Origin: Sacculina carcini
Taxonomy: Eukaryota > Arthropoda > Thecostraca > Sacculinidae
NCBI GenBank assembly: GCA_916048095.2
Contig: OU696586.1
Span: 1,622,749-1,686,748 of the forward strand
Length of the DNA: 64,000 nt
Reading direction: 5' to 3'
Positions 25,742-38,600 of this stretch are shown in pieces (position 1 is the stretch's first letter; each line of letters begins with the position of its first letter). Both the position numbers and the translations under genes were made by a program. Below the pieces are notes generated by a model. It made no database searches and was not told the DNA's origin. It was given only the letters and a program-made list of their open reading frames with translations.

Positions 25742-26250
25742 AGCAAACAAACAAACAAACAAACATGTATTTGATATAGCGCCAAGTAGAGCAGAGGCGC
25801 GTAAAAGAGATAAACTGGTGCGAACAATATAAAGGAGTATTAGCTCATAGATGGAAAATAAATGAGCCAGCAAAAATAACACACATGATAAAAAAGAGAG
25901 AAACGAGTATAAAACAGCAAAAGAAATATCTTACACAGTAACAAACATCACATCACACATCACATCATAGATTAACACTGGTAACCAAGAAAAACGAATG
26001 TAGAGAGAACAAGATTTAGTGCTGTCGGAATGGAGGAGTTAGAGGTGTGGGCAAAGATAGCAAAAAATTATGCAGAGCAGAAGAGAATGAGGAGTATGAT
26101 TTTTGCTTCAGGACATGAGGAGGAAGTTGATTGTAAAGACGGGGAGCAGAAAAGTAGAAAGACTTGGCTGACCAGTTTGACTCATGAAGAGCAGGAGGAG
26201 GAACAAGAGGTACAGGACGACGACTGGAAGGTCGCTCGCTGAAAGACCCC
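25742..26250 (-). mobile_element. 5'-truncated LINE 3' end
   Basis: The + strand starts with (CAAA)n, then GATATAGCGCCAAGTAGAGC and AGGCGCG, the terminal hairpin. Further right the minus strand encodes the last RT-ORF segment (SAKSFYFSAPRLYNQLPPHV), which recurs in the LINE fragment at 32,682-33,120. The element is oriented leftward. Confidence 0.75.
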
Positions 26251-26622
26251 GCAGACTAATAATATTTTCATCATATATGAATCAATTTAAATTATTTAGT
26301 GTTCAAATTTTTGTTGAAACAAAAAACTGATTTCTCGCCCATCAATTGGTTTCGGATCGTTTTGTTTATGCACCAGTGGACCCGGAATCGTTCGAATCAT
26401 TGGGAAAGCTTGCGCTACCTTAATTTTGAGGGAATTGAGGGGAAAATGAACAACCCTAGTCCGCAAGTGTTTGATTGAAGAACACGCAACCGGAAAAGTA
26501 GCTGCCCAATTTTGGCTGCAGGTGTCGTGACTGTATTTGTTGAGTTCACTTGAGTCGCTACCGATCTTGCACGACTCAGTCGCTGCTCGCAGTCGCAGGT
26601 CCCTCGTCAGCCATCATTCAGC
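26251..26622 (+). other. Region upstream of gene 2
   Basis: Probable promoter and 5' UTR of the downstream gene. No TATA box is obvious. The last 100 bases before the ATG are GC-richer (CACGACTCAGTCGCTGCTCG). Nothing else is recognised. Confidence 0.4.
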
Positions 26623-26652
26623 ATGGGCTTCCAAGCGATCTGCTGTTATATC
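26623..26652 (+). CDS. Gene 2 exon 1: initiator exon
   Basis: The ATG is in a good context (CAGCATGG, A at -3 and G at +4), followed by ten codons, MGFQAICCYI, and a near-perfect donor ATC|GTAAGTGC (phase 0). The Cys pair next to the span could be palmitoylated, if cytosolic. The start is chosen because no upstream in-frame exon is evident and the splice site fits. Confidence 0.6.
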
Positions 26653-29600
26653 GTAAGTGCTACAAAACTATTCAATTAACTTGTGTCCAACAAGCTTGTC
26701 TCAGCAATAGAGGCTGCAAGATCATGTAAATCATATTTAAAATATTTTAAAATTGCAGGATTTACAGAGTACATATAAGATATATACAGAGTCGGCAATT
26801 ATTCCCACAGAGCATTGCAGTGGCGGTAATTGCCGCAGCGACCCTGATCGGCTCGGGTATATTCTTTGGCCTGCAACTGCACAAGAAGGATAGCAATGGA
26901 ACGGCAGGTGAGCTGCTGTCAAATGCGTGACTGTAAGCGACAGTCTTGCTGAATACACAAGACATAGTGAACAACACACATTACAGACTCCATATCCAAG
27001 TGGACAAGACTGACTTACCAGTGGACAAGACTGACTTACCAGCAATGTCGGACAAAACACAATGGACAGTATGTTATTTGGTTTCATCTACGGCTGTCGT
27101 TTTCTATGGTCGTATGCATCAGCTATGGACAATGAAGACGGAAGGAAGGAACGGAGCCGTCAATTGACAGCTATTAAATTTTCAGTCTTAGATATCTCTT
27201 CACTGGTTAAAGTTACATACTTGTATTTTCCTATCTTATATTTTTTGGGTAAAATAAACATATTGACAAATATTAGTTGTCTAGCATTAATAGTTTTTTC
27301 TATAGAAACAAAATTACCTAGAAGCAACGGAGCCGCCAATTGACGGCTGTCATTTGTGATCGCTTTATTGGCAATTTTTTCCCGACACTATTGATCAGTT
27401 CATATATTCGAATAATTTAGGCAACGCTAAATCAAGCGGTGCTAAAATTACTATAATCTAAATAATTCTAAGGGGCGTAAATTTGAATTGAAAAGTACAA
27501 GTTTACCGTTTCATGAAAAAATGAGCACGTTTGTCTAAATTTGCATTGTTAGATAATATTTATGGCAATTCAACAAACACCATTCAATGGATCAGCTTAA
27601 TATATTTGTAATGGTATACCATTTGTTATAATTTAACTTTTACATTTGTTATAATTTAAATTAAGAGCCCAAAATTTGACGTTCTAGAAGAATTTGTACA
27701 GTCAACTGACGGCTGCCCGCGCTTCATACATTTTCGACACTGTAAAATGCATGCAACATCTGAAATTTATAGTAAATTTATAATACATGAAACACATGTA
27801 TTCTTAAGACAATAATCGAATATACTAGAACTAAATTACACAATTATTTAGAAAAACAGAGTGGGCATTTGGGTTTAGCATGTGTTCGAGTATCACAATA
27901 GTTTGACTGATCGGATTCATCAGATGGTACACATTGGAAGCGAAAGAGCACTTGCTCGACTTCTACCTCATCCACTTGTTGCTTTCTCCGCATTATTGCA
28001 CAAAGTCAGTGTTATTACATTGTGTAAGACCAACGACAATGCTCAAAACTAGAACACCTCAAAATTTTCCAATTTTTACTGTGATACCAAGCCCACAAAC
28101 CAATACACGATACTGAAGTACGCCCGGTGCAGCATGAACTTACCCTAAAAATGTCTATGCCATAAATAGTATTTAACGCGACATAATAATGAAAATGTGC
28201 AAACATTGTCACATTTGTTCAAAAAGTAATTTTGAAATATACCTCACATCACCCAAAACAATTTGATCTCTATTTAATTAACACCATTGGAATGAAAGTT
28301 GTCTATACCATAAGGAACAGTATATTTACAACCAATGTGAGGAAAAAATAGCCTATATAGCAGCCCATAATTAGACAGCCGTAAATTGACGGCTCCGATC
28401 TTTCTGCGTAGTTCAATTTTTTGCCCTTCCAGTGTTAAAGATTACTTAGCATGTTTACTTTAATCATATCTTTAAATAAATCTTGAAAAGGTCTTTCAAA
28501 TGATGGTTGATAAATTGGCATAAACATTGTATTAAGTAAATTGACAACACAAACGTGCAATATTCGTTACTTCTAAAAAAGTTGGTATTTTCAAATACAA
28601 TTTACGACTTAAATATTCTTCGATTTTAATTTTTGTATCACCATTGGATTCAAAGTTGTCTAAACCACTGGAAAAAAGAAGTCTTAATTGACTGACGTCA
28701 ATTGACGGCTCGGGTCCTTCTGAGGTGGCTCAATTTTCCGGTCCTTCTAGTGCTAGGAAACATTTCGTGAAACAGGCAACAACAATGAATAATAGGTCTA
28801 GCATGCTATTAGACAGTGTGCCTCAACACAGGCCATGTATAGCTGACTTTCTCTCCTGCATTGCGCAATGAGCAATATAATAGCAGACCTCTACAAGACA
28901 GAGCAAAGCCAAGCGATCAGCAGAGCAGAGATGAGATAAAAATGGAAAGTCGGGCGCGATGTTCAAAGAAGATAAAACATTGCTGTTTTTGCGTCCATGT
29001 GCTCGATTAGTACTTACTCATACATCTGCTTTAGATTGTGCAATAATTTGATCTGATCACGTAATATTTCAGCGCAGTGAAGAGAATGCATGAGATACTT
29101 TGTAAAACAAACAACAATGTCTAAAAGGCTAGAATGCTATCAAAATATAATATTGTTGTTTCATTTTCAGTATAATATTTTATATATTATAATTCCTTTT
29201 TATTTCTTTGTTCAATGTATTTTTGTTTTCAGTGGACACGCCACTGCCAGGTACACATTCATCATCATACAGCAACAATCTGCAATATGTACTCAATGTA
29301 GCGTATATTGCATATTCATACACACCAGCTCCATTTGTTGATGTCTGAACAGCATGCGTTAATTCATATGATACCCAACATGATATCGTAGCAACGATAT
29401 TATCACTGAATGAAATTGGTGGTGTGAATTGAACGGAACACGGACGTGTTCGGAGCGAAGGCAGATGGGTCAAAGCCATGTGCATATAATATATACAAAG
29501 TTATATATGTACATAACACATATTGTACATATGACCTAGCTTTTGTTCTCCTCAATTAAGGATTCTGGCCACACCTATAGCCGAACTTCAGCGTTGCTAT

Positions 29601-32600
29601 AAATGGCATGGCGAAGTATCAACCACATTTAGTTTGCGATAAAGTTTGTCACAGGCTTTCTGGGAAGCGAGTTGGTAAATATATGAACCTCATATTAAAA
29701 TACAACCGTGTGTGCGTTTCCAGATGGGTCTGGCAACCAAGGTACGTATACATCAATTATAATTTATTATAATTATTAACAATTTAATAAATTATCCATA
29801 ATTTGACCATAATTAATTAATTTAATTGCAATTTAATAATAATAAAGTAATTTTGTCTATAATTATGGACAATGCCTGCCTGTAATATCAGCTTCTAGAA
29901 ACAGGCGTCTTTTGGTGTCTGAAACCGGTAAACATGTCTGTGGATCAGTAATGTACAAACTCTAGCCAGCAGCCTCGTTGTCTTACCAATCAAGTGGAAA
30001 ATGTTCAGCGATTGACCGTTGCCACAATAACAAGTAGCTCAAGGAATACCCAATGAAAAGCAGCCGGGTACAGTCTAGTGTCTACATATATTTTTATTAA
30101 TTTATCATATGATGATTTTAATTCCTCGTGTAATAATTATAAATATTACAATTTCTATATTTTACCTTTAATTTGCTTGTATGATTTTCAATTTATGATA
30201 AATGGATGTTGACAACACAAGCGTGCAATATTCGTTACTTCTAAAAAAGTTGGTATTTTCAAATACAATTTACGACTTAAATATTCTTCGATTTTAATTT
30301 TTATATCACCATTGGATTCAAAGTTGTCTAAACCACTGGAAAAAAGAAGTCTTAATTGACTGCCGTCAATTGACGGCTCGGGTCCTTCTGAGGTGGCTCA
30401 ATTTTCCGTTCCTTCTAGTGCTAGGAAACATTTCGTGAAACAGGCAACAACAATGAATAATAGGTCTAGCATGCTATTAGACAGTGTGCCTCAACACAGG
30501 CCATGTATAGCTGACTTTTTATCTTGCATTGCGCAATGAGCAATATAATAGCAGACCTCTACAAGACAGAGCAAAGCCAAGCGATCAGCAGAGCAGAGAC
30601 AAGATCAAAATGGAAAGTTGGGCGCGATGTTCAAAGAAGATAAAACATTGCTGTTTTTGCGTCCATGTGCTCGATTAGTACTTACTCATACATCTGCTCT
30701 AGATTGTGCCATAGTTTGATCTGATCACGTAATGTTTCAGCGCAGTGAAGATAATGCATGAGATACTTCGTAAAACAAACAACAATGTCTCAAAGGCTAG
30801 AATGCTATCAAAATATAATATTGTTGTTTCATTTTCAGTATAATATTTTATATATTATAATTCCTTTTTATTTCTTTGTTCAATGTATTTTTGTTTTCAG
30901 AGTACACGCCAAAGCCAGGTACACATTCATCATCATACAGCAACAATCTGCAATATGTACTCAATGTAGCGTATATTGCATATTCATACACACCAGCTCC
31001 ATTTGTTGATGTCTGAACAGCATGCGTTAATTCATATGATACCCAACATGATATCGTAGCAACGATATTATCATTGAATGAAATTGGTGGTGTGAATTGA
31101 ACGGAACACGGACGTGTTCGGAGCGAAGGCAGATGGGTCAAAGCCATGTGCATATAATATATACAAGGTTATATATGTACATAACACGTATTGTAAATAT
31201 GACCTAGCTTTTATTCTCCTCAATTAATGGTTCTGGCCACACCTATAGCCGAACTTCAGCGTTGCTATAAATGACGTGGCGAAGTATCAACCACATTTAG
31301 TTTGCGATAAAGTTTGTCACAGGCTTTCTGGGAAGCGAGTTGGTACATATATGAACCTCATATTAAAATACAACCGTGCGTGCGTTTCCAGAAATGAATG
31401 GCACAAACTCAGGTACGTATACATCAATTATGGAGAATGCTTGCCTGTAATATCAGCTTCTAGAAACAGGCGTCTTTTGGTGTCTGAAACCGGTAAACAT
31501 GTCTGTGGATCAGTAATGTACAAACTCTAGCCAGCAGCCTCGTTGTCTTACCAATCAAGTGGAAAATGTTCAGCGATTGACCGTTGCCACAATAACAAGT
31601 AGCTCAACAAATACCCAATGAAAAGCAGCCGGGTACAGTCTAGTGTCTACATATATTTTTATTAATTTATCATATGATGATTTTAATTCCTCGTGTAATA
31701 AATATAAATGTAATAATTTCTATATTTTACTTTGTATTTGCTTGTTAAATTTTCAGTTTATGATAAATGTATGTTGTTTAATCAGGACGTTTGAGTTGGT
31801 TTAATTTTTAGATCTTTCAATATTTTTTTCATATTATCATTACATATTGCGTAATATTAATTAATTGTATTGTAAATCTCCTATTTGTTTTGTTATATGT
31901 GAAATATTTAACATGTCACCCTGCGTCAAAGACCCTATCGCTGATTGGATAACCAAAGCAGAAATTCTAGAAAATTCCAGGGCATCGGTAACAAAGTTCG
32001 CGGATATAATACACTTCCATTTTAGGCCCACATATCTGGTATTTCATTTGTATGTGCTAAAAATTAACACACAAAAGTGTGCTAATTAATGAAATTAATT
32101 ATTATTAATTATTAATCGTTAATTATTTTGAGCCACCACAGCAGAACGACAATTAGGAAACAACTAACAGATGCTTCCGTGTGTTCAATTCTCGTGGCGG
32201 TGTACTTTTTATGGGAAACTTCAGTCTGAAACGCTGGCATATCAATGCATCCCATTGTGCACATATTCGACGCCAGTTTGAAACAAAGCAATACATTTGT
32301 TGCGTTTATCAATATTTGCATTTGTTTCGTAGTGTTTCTTAACATCTGTTTACATTTCTCACGACTAATGCCCTGTCCGAAATCAAGTCATATATTACTT
32401 GGCTAAAGCGTAAATTGAGAGTAATATTAATGTAAACTAATATGTGACTGTCTGTGCATTCATGCGAATAAACAGACGAAGATGACACAGAACAAGATGG
32501 TGGAGAAGGTATAGTAGAAATAGAAGACACTCAGCATCTGCTCTAGATTATCTCAGTTTGATCTGATCATGATATGAACATGCACGGCCGATGAGTACGG

Positions 32601-35600
32601 TGCATGAGATATTTCGTAAAACAGGCAACAACAATGAATCATAGGTCTAGCATGATATTAGACAGTATGCCTCAACACAGGTCACATACAAGCACGTCGC
32701 ATACAAGCACGATTAGCACAAACATAAGATCAGGGGCTGTGAGCGGAATAAAAAGCACAACAGGAAAACAAAACAAAAAGTGCAGTATCATAAGTAAGAG
32801 TATATACATGGCGATAATATGGAGATATATATACGAAGGTAGTGTCAGTGCAATCTATAAGGAGGTGTAAGCGGCGACGGAAGAGAAAGCAGGTACTTAT
32901 GCAGCGCAGAAGAAAAGGAAGAATATGATTTATGACGAAGGATATGAGGAGGAAGATTTGTATAATCGGGGGGCAGAAAAATAGAAAGACTTCGCGGACC
33001 AATTTGATAAGTGGTCGGCGGGAGGACAAACAAGAGGTGCAGGACGGCGGCTGGAATGATGATCAGAGAAGGTTAGAAGTGAAAGCAAGTACGAGGGAGG
33101 AGAAGATGAGTGGAGGAGTTTAACACAGGCCATGTATAGCTGACTTTTTCTCCTGCATTGAGCAATGAGCAATATAATAGCAGACCTCTACAAGACAGAG
33201 CAAAGCCAAGCGATCAGCAGAGCAGATACGAGATAAAAATGGAAAGTCGGGAGCGATGTTCAAAGAAGATAAAACATTGCTGTTTTTGCGTCCATGTGCT
33301 CGATTAGTACTTACTCATACATCTGCTCTAGATTGTGCCATAATTTGATCTGATCATGTAATGTTTCAGCGCAGTGAAGAGAATGCATGAGATACTTCGT
33401 AAAACAAACAACAATGTCTCAAAGGCTAGAATGCTATCAAATGAAATATTGTTGTTTCATTTTCATTATAATATTTTATATATTATAATTCCTTTTTATT
33501 TCTTTGTTCAATGTATTTTTGTCTCCAGATCAATCGCCACCGCAAGGTACACATTCATCATCATACAGCAACAATCTGCAATATGTACTCAATGTAGCGT
33601 ATATTGCATATTCATACACACCAGCTTCATTTGTTGATGTCTGAACAGCATGCGTTAATTCATATGATACCCAAGATGATATCGTAGCAACGATATTATC
33701 ATTGAATGAAATTGGTGGTGTGAATTGAACGGAACAAGGACGTGTTCGGAGCGAAGGCAGATGGGTCAAAGCCATGTGCATATAATATATACAAGGTTAT
33801 ATATGTACATAACACGTATTGTACATATGACCTAGCTTTTATTCTCCTCAATTAAGGGTTCTGGCCACACCTATAGCCGAACTTCAGCGTTGCTATAAAT
33901 GACATGGCGAAGTATCAACCACATTTAGTTTGCGATAAAGTTTGTCACAGGCTTTCTGGGAAGCGAGTTGGTACATATATGAACCTCATATTAAAATACA
34001 ACCGTGCGTGCGCTTCCAGAAATGAATGGCACAACCTCAGGTACGTATACATCAATTATGGACAATGCTTGCCTGTAATATCAGCTTGCAGCAACAGACG
34101 TCTTTTGGTGTCTGAAACCGGTAAACATGTCTGTGGATCAGTAATGTACAAACTCTAGCCAGCAGCCTCGTTGTCTTACCAATCAAGTGGAAAATGTTCA
34201 GCGATTGACCGTTGCCACAATAACAAGTAGCGATGAAATGATGAAACCTGCCCCCGCAGTAGTCAACAACAGCAGTCAGCGGCCGTTTTCTATAGCACGT
34301 CGGTAGAACACATGTTGTATGAGAAAATGCAAGACTTGTCAAGTAATAACCAAATTAGATTATCTGACGCCACCATACAGATGTACTGGGCTGTGCCTAT
34401 ACCGACAGGTAATACGATGCAGATCAGTATGCAGACCACCTAAAACAAGCAACGACAACCAGACAAAATTTTACAATAAAAAGTGCAAATTCAAACACAG
34501 GAGACCAGATCCGACAACAGGGAACTGAGTGTTGAGCCTTGATGGACACAAGAGTCCAACCGAGTGTTTCTCGTTGGAGATGGATGAGTTGATGTTAACA
34601 CAGTAGCGGCCATTATCGAGGTAGAAATAAAGTAATGAAAGTGCACAATCGGAACCGCTAATGTGAGAAAGACCGCAAAGAAATATGTCATTTTCTAGAA
34701 AAGGTGAGACAATTGTGAAATGGTTGATGTCACATGGTTGTGTGCAATATTTGAGCCTGTTCTATCCGTTTTGGTATGAGTGATTTAAGAAATGCATTGT
34801 ATTTATTTCATTGTTGGTTGTGTTTTACAGACACTTCCATAACACTTTCTGGAACATCCGATGTGGCTAATGCTAGTTTGACTGAAACCAGCACACAACC
34901 CTAGACGAGTGTGAAAAATGATTTATAACCATACTACTGGTGCCGAGGAGTGTGGAATTTCCACTGATTGAGCGTTGCTGACTTACATGGACAATAACTT
35001 CAAAAATTATGCCTAATTAAAACATATTATTGTGTGATTGTGTCATGTTTGCTTGGGAGAGAGTGCGAGCGAGGGAGAGAGTAGTGAGATTTGTTTTTGT
35101 GTATATACGTACATCGCTGTCACAGGCGTGCACCTGTCTTTTGGTATATCATATTGTTTGGGTTTTGTTTCTTGTTACTCGTTACTTATGTTATCAATAT
35201 TAGTTACTCTACTATGCTTATTATAGTTAATATTAGTTACAGTGGCGGCGCCAAGGGGGAGCTTGGGGGGGGGGGGGCTGAAGCCCATCAAAATATGCCA
35301 ATCCTACCCTCCCCATCGGAAAAATCCTGGCACCGCCACTGATTAGTTACTCTTCTATAGTTATGATAGTTAATATTAGTTACTCTTTGTCAATAAACTG
35401 GTTGGACTTAATGGACTCTGTGTTGTAGTGGTAGCACACCCGTCTCACAAGCGGTTTGAAGTGGTCCGTGGTTTGAAGCACAGCGGAAAATTTCTTTGGG
35501 CGAATTTTTATAATCCAACAGCCCCTGTCCACGCAGCAATAAATGATGGTACCAGATATCAGTCATGTGTTGCGCCATGCATTTTGGGGAGGTGACCCTC

Positions 35601-38600
35601 TCTAATACGTCTTCCGTCCTTGTGGCTTCATAGCGTGGAGAGGGTAGGTTCTGCGGTGGTAGCGAGCTGCACGGGACACACCTGTGTGTTCATAAGCTTC
35701 GGCTTCTTCCCGTGAAGCAGCTGTCACTTAGACCTTTAACCTTTAATATATTTTGCGCCCAGTAGATGCGGAAAACAAACACGCACAAGCACATGCACGG
35801 CACGAACGGACAATTTCAGAATACCAAATACAATAACAAATGGAATAAAATGTTTAGTTGTGAAAGCCACCAACACCGGTGTGCGTGCGTGTATGTGTGC
35901 GTGTGTGTATGTGTGTGTATGTGTGTGTGTGTGCGTGTATGTATGTGTACGAGTATGTGTGCGTGCACATACCGCCAACACCACACAAACGAATAATTGT
36001 AATGATCTAGACTTTGTCGCGCGTTCACATGTGAAAACGCGTTTATGAAAAATCGAGCGGTGCCAGATTAAAGGAGAACAATAGATATAAATAGGCATAC
36101 AATAGACAAAACAAAATTGGTCAACATTAATCAGTCAGATTGAAAAATACAAGCTAATGTTTCGCCTGGGTAAAAAACGAGATGGACTCCATGTTCCCAG
36201 CAAAAAAAGTCCGAGCCAACTCGAAACAAAAACTTAAAGCGATGGTTCTCAACCTTTTCAGTGTGCGCATCCTTTCAAATAAGTCAGTTATGGCACCCCC
36301 TGGCTCTTTGATAGCTATATGAAAGAGATAAAAATACAAACGACGTAACAACAAACATATATTAATGAAATATTTACTCATACAGGCTGAAGTTTGTGTA
36401 AGAAAAAATATGTTCATTATTCAGGGGAAAATATATAGCATAGTTAAAAACAGTATTTCTATAATATTTCCACAGGATTCCTCGCACCCCTTACGAACTA
36501 GTCCTGCACCCTCTAGGGTTCGAAGGATGTATCCACTCATAGATACCCTTTCAATTGTTTGCCAAAAAAGTTATCGTCGATAACTTTTCTGGAAAATTTA
36601 TCTGTAGTCATTTGAGTCATCGCGTGTTCAAGACCCCTGGTGTAGATAGCACAGTTTCATTGAGCGTTTTGCCGTGCATCAGTGCAGGAGTGGTATTGCT
36701 TGGTATTTGTGGTATTGTACGCAATAAAACCACACCATCCATGCTTGGAGCTAATATGATGCATTATAAATTGTGATTGGACTTCAGTGAAATTAAATCA
36801 GTGTATATTCATGTGTAATCGCAAGTGCGCATAATAGCTGTCAAATTGGCAACATGACATTTTGACTTTACACCGCCGTAATTTCCTTCAGATACACTTT
36901 GCAAAATTAAAAATTATACCGTATTGTAGAAAACAAAATTTCTAGCACGATTGTATATTTTGTCTTAACGTGTAACAAATAGTTACTGAGAAATACGTAA
37001 AAAAATGAATTAATTTTAGTCGCCCGGTGTTCAAGTGTAATTTTGGATGTAAATTTATCTGTAGTCATTTGAGTCATCGCGTGTTCGAGACCCCTGGTGT
37101 AGATAGCACAGCTTCATTGAGCGTTTTGCCGTGCATCAGTGCAGGAGTGGTAGTGCTCATAGCCAATGTCAACAGTCGCCAGTGATGACTTGAGGGGACC
37201 ATACATTCAGCTCATAAGCACAAAACTGGAAATACAGCATGCACAACACGAAATTGAGCTGCACTGCATAACGGTTTCTAATCTGATTTAGAAGATAATA
37301 AGTTTTTATTTTACAAAGTAGCATGCACTGGAACGTACACGATGTCCATCTTGGTTTATCGGGTCGCTATATTTGTATTTTCCATGATTTAACATGAAAG
37401 CGACACATATCACATCCTGTGCTGGTTTGCAGTTTTTCCTCATCGACAACATTCGACACGCATGCACACGCTTACAACTGCAGGATACAACCAGTTGGTG
37501 CCGAGTCCATTTTTACAGAGCCGTTGCGAGGACTTATGGGGCCCCCCGAAGGCAATACTTGGGGCTCCATTATAAATATAGAGCGAAATAATGAATTTAT
37601 TTATTAGACATAATCACATATTACAAGCTCAGATGAAAACATCTGAGCAAAAAGGTAAAGGCTATACATAATAAATATGATAAATATTAATATCATACGT
37701 GAAGCAACGGGGCCCCTCAACATTCGGGGCCCCCCCGGCCGGGGGATACGGGGGGCGGTTGCTACGGCTCTGCATTTTTACCTAGGAATCCAGTTTAACG
37801 AAGCTCATTTGGTCACATCCAGGAAATTGCTGAGCAACATCCGCCTCATCCAGTATATGCCTACCATCAAGCATGCCAACTATTCACCAAAAAACCCGTT
37901 ATATCAATTTGTGTCAGACATCCAAAGGAATCGGCTATATCAGTGGTTTTCAAACATTTTCGTTTCACCGGACCATTGAGCACTGGGCCAAAACACACTT
38001 GCAACGAACGCCAAAACGACAGATATTTGTTAAGTTATTCACTTACACTTTGAAAAGCATAAAAAAAATTCAGCAAATATAAATGGCTAACATATATTTT
38101 TCAATCATGTACATACTGGACTCAACACGGAAAATGTTTTCGATGAACGAGTAACTGATATGTTAGTGTGTATTGTGAGCGAGAGAGCGTGTGTGTGAGT
38201 GTGTGAGTGTCGCATTTAGTATGACTAACAGTGTGTATTGTATGTGCTCATATATGTGTTATTCACACTCGCTTCATTTAGTTCACTAGGTGTACGTGTG
38301 TGTGTGTGTGTGCAAGTTTCGATGGGACTGACCCGCCGAAGTGATACGCTATGTGTGTTCATATTTTGCTTTGCGATGTCAATAAATGACTTGTTTTTTT
38401 GCAAATGAATTTTTCAAATTTGCAATGCAATTTATTAACATGACATAAAATGTAATAAAAATAGCGTGGCTACGCCGATCGTGGCTACGCCGCCTCCATT
38501 ACACTGTAGTGTTGTGAATATGTGTTACGCGTTTGTAAATATATTTGTTTGTGTGTCAAAAAAGTTTCGAGTCCCATCGACGTCCAGCTTTTCCGAGGTC

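Larger units (their letters stand above)
28543..30210 (+). repeat. Gene 2 microexon duplication, unit 1
   Basis: This is a roughly 1.66-kb segment beginning GACAACACAAACGTGCAATA and containing microexons A1 and B1. Unit 2 starts at 30,211 with nearly the same sequence, so the two units are in direct tandem. Unit 1 differs by about 130 bases of extra AT-rich sequence after B1 (about 29,755-29,870) and starts with a partial end of the palindrome element (about 28,685-28,705). Confidence 0.85.
30211..31770 (+). repeat. Gene 2 microexon duplication, unit 2
   Basis: The second tandem unit contains microexons A2 and B2. Over the 210 bases downstream of the A exon I count a single difference from unit 1. 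It ends near TGATAAATGTATGTTG, where unit 1 has its junction to unit 2. Confidence 0.85.
32600..34220 (+). repeat. Gene 2 microexon duplication, unit 3 (interrupted)
   Basis: The third unit contains microexons A3 and B3. It starts with GAGATATTTCGTAAAACAGG, is interrupted by a LINE fragment (32,682-33,120), and resumes at CCATGTATAGCTGACTTTTT. It is more diverged than units 1 and 2 from each other but still mostly alignable. Confidence 0.85.

Noticed and set aside
25385-25774. Heptad-repeat coiled-coil protein (LIQMKID repeats)
   Set aside because: Pure product of a 21-bp minisatellite; no start, splice or homology support.
26946-27167. Frame with duplicated PVDKTDLP in the gene 2 intron
   Set aside because: It arises from a 22-bp direct repeat; no donor in the needed phase, so not called as a stalk exon.
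34381-34408. AG/GT-bounded 28-nt segment in gene 2
   Set aside because: Not a multiple of three, so it would break the phase-1 series; weak context.
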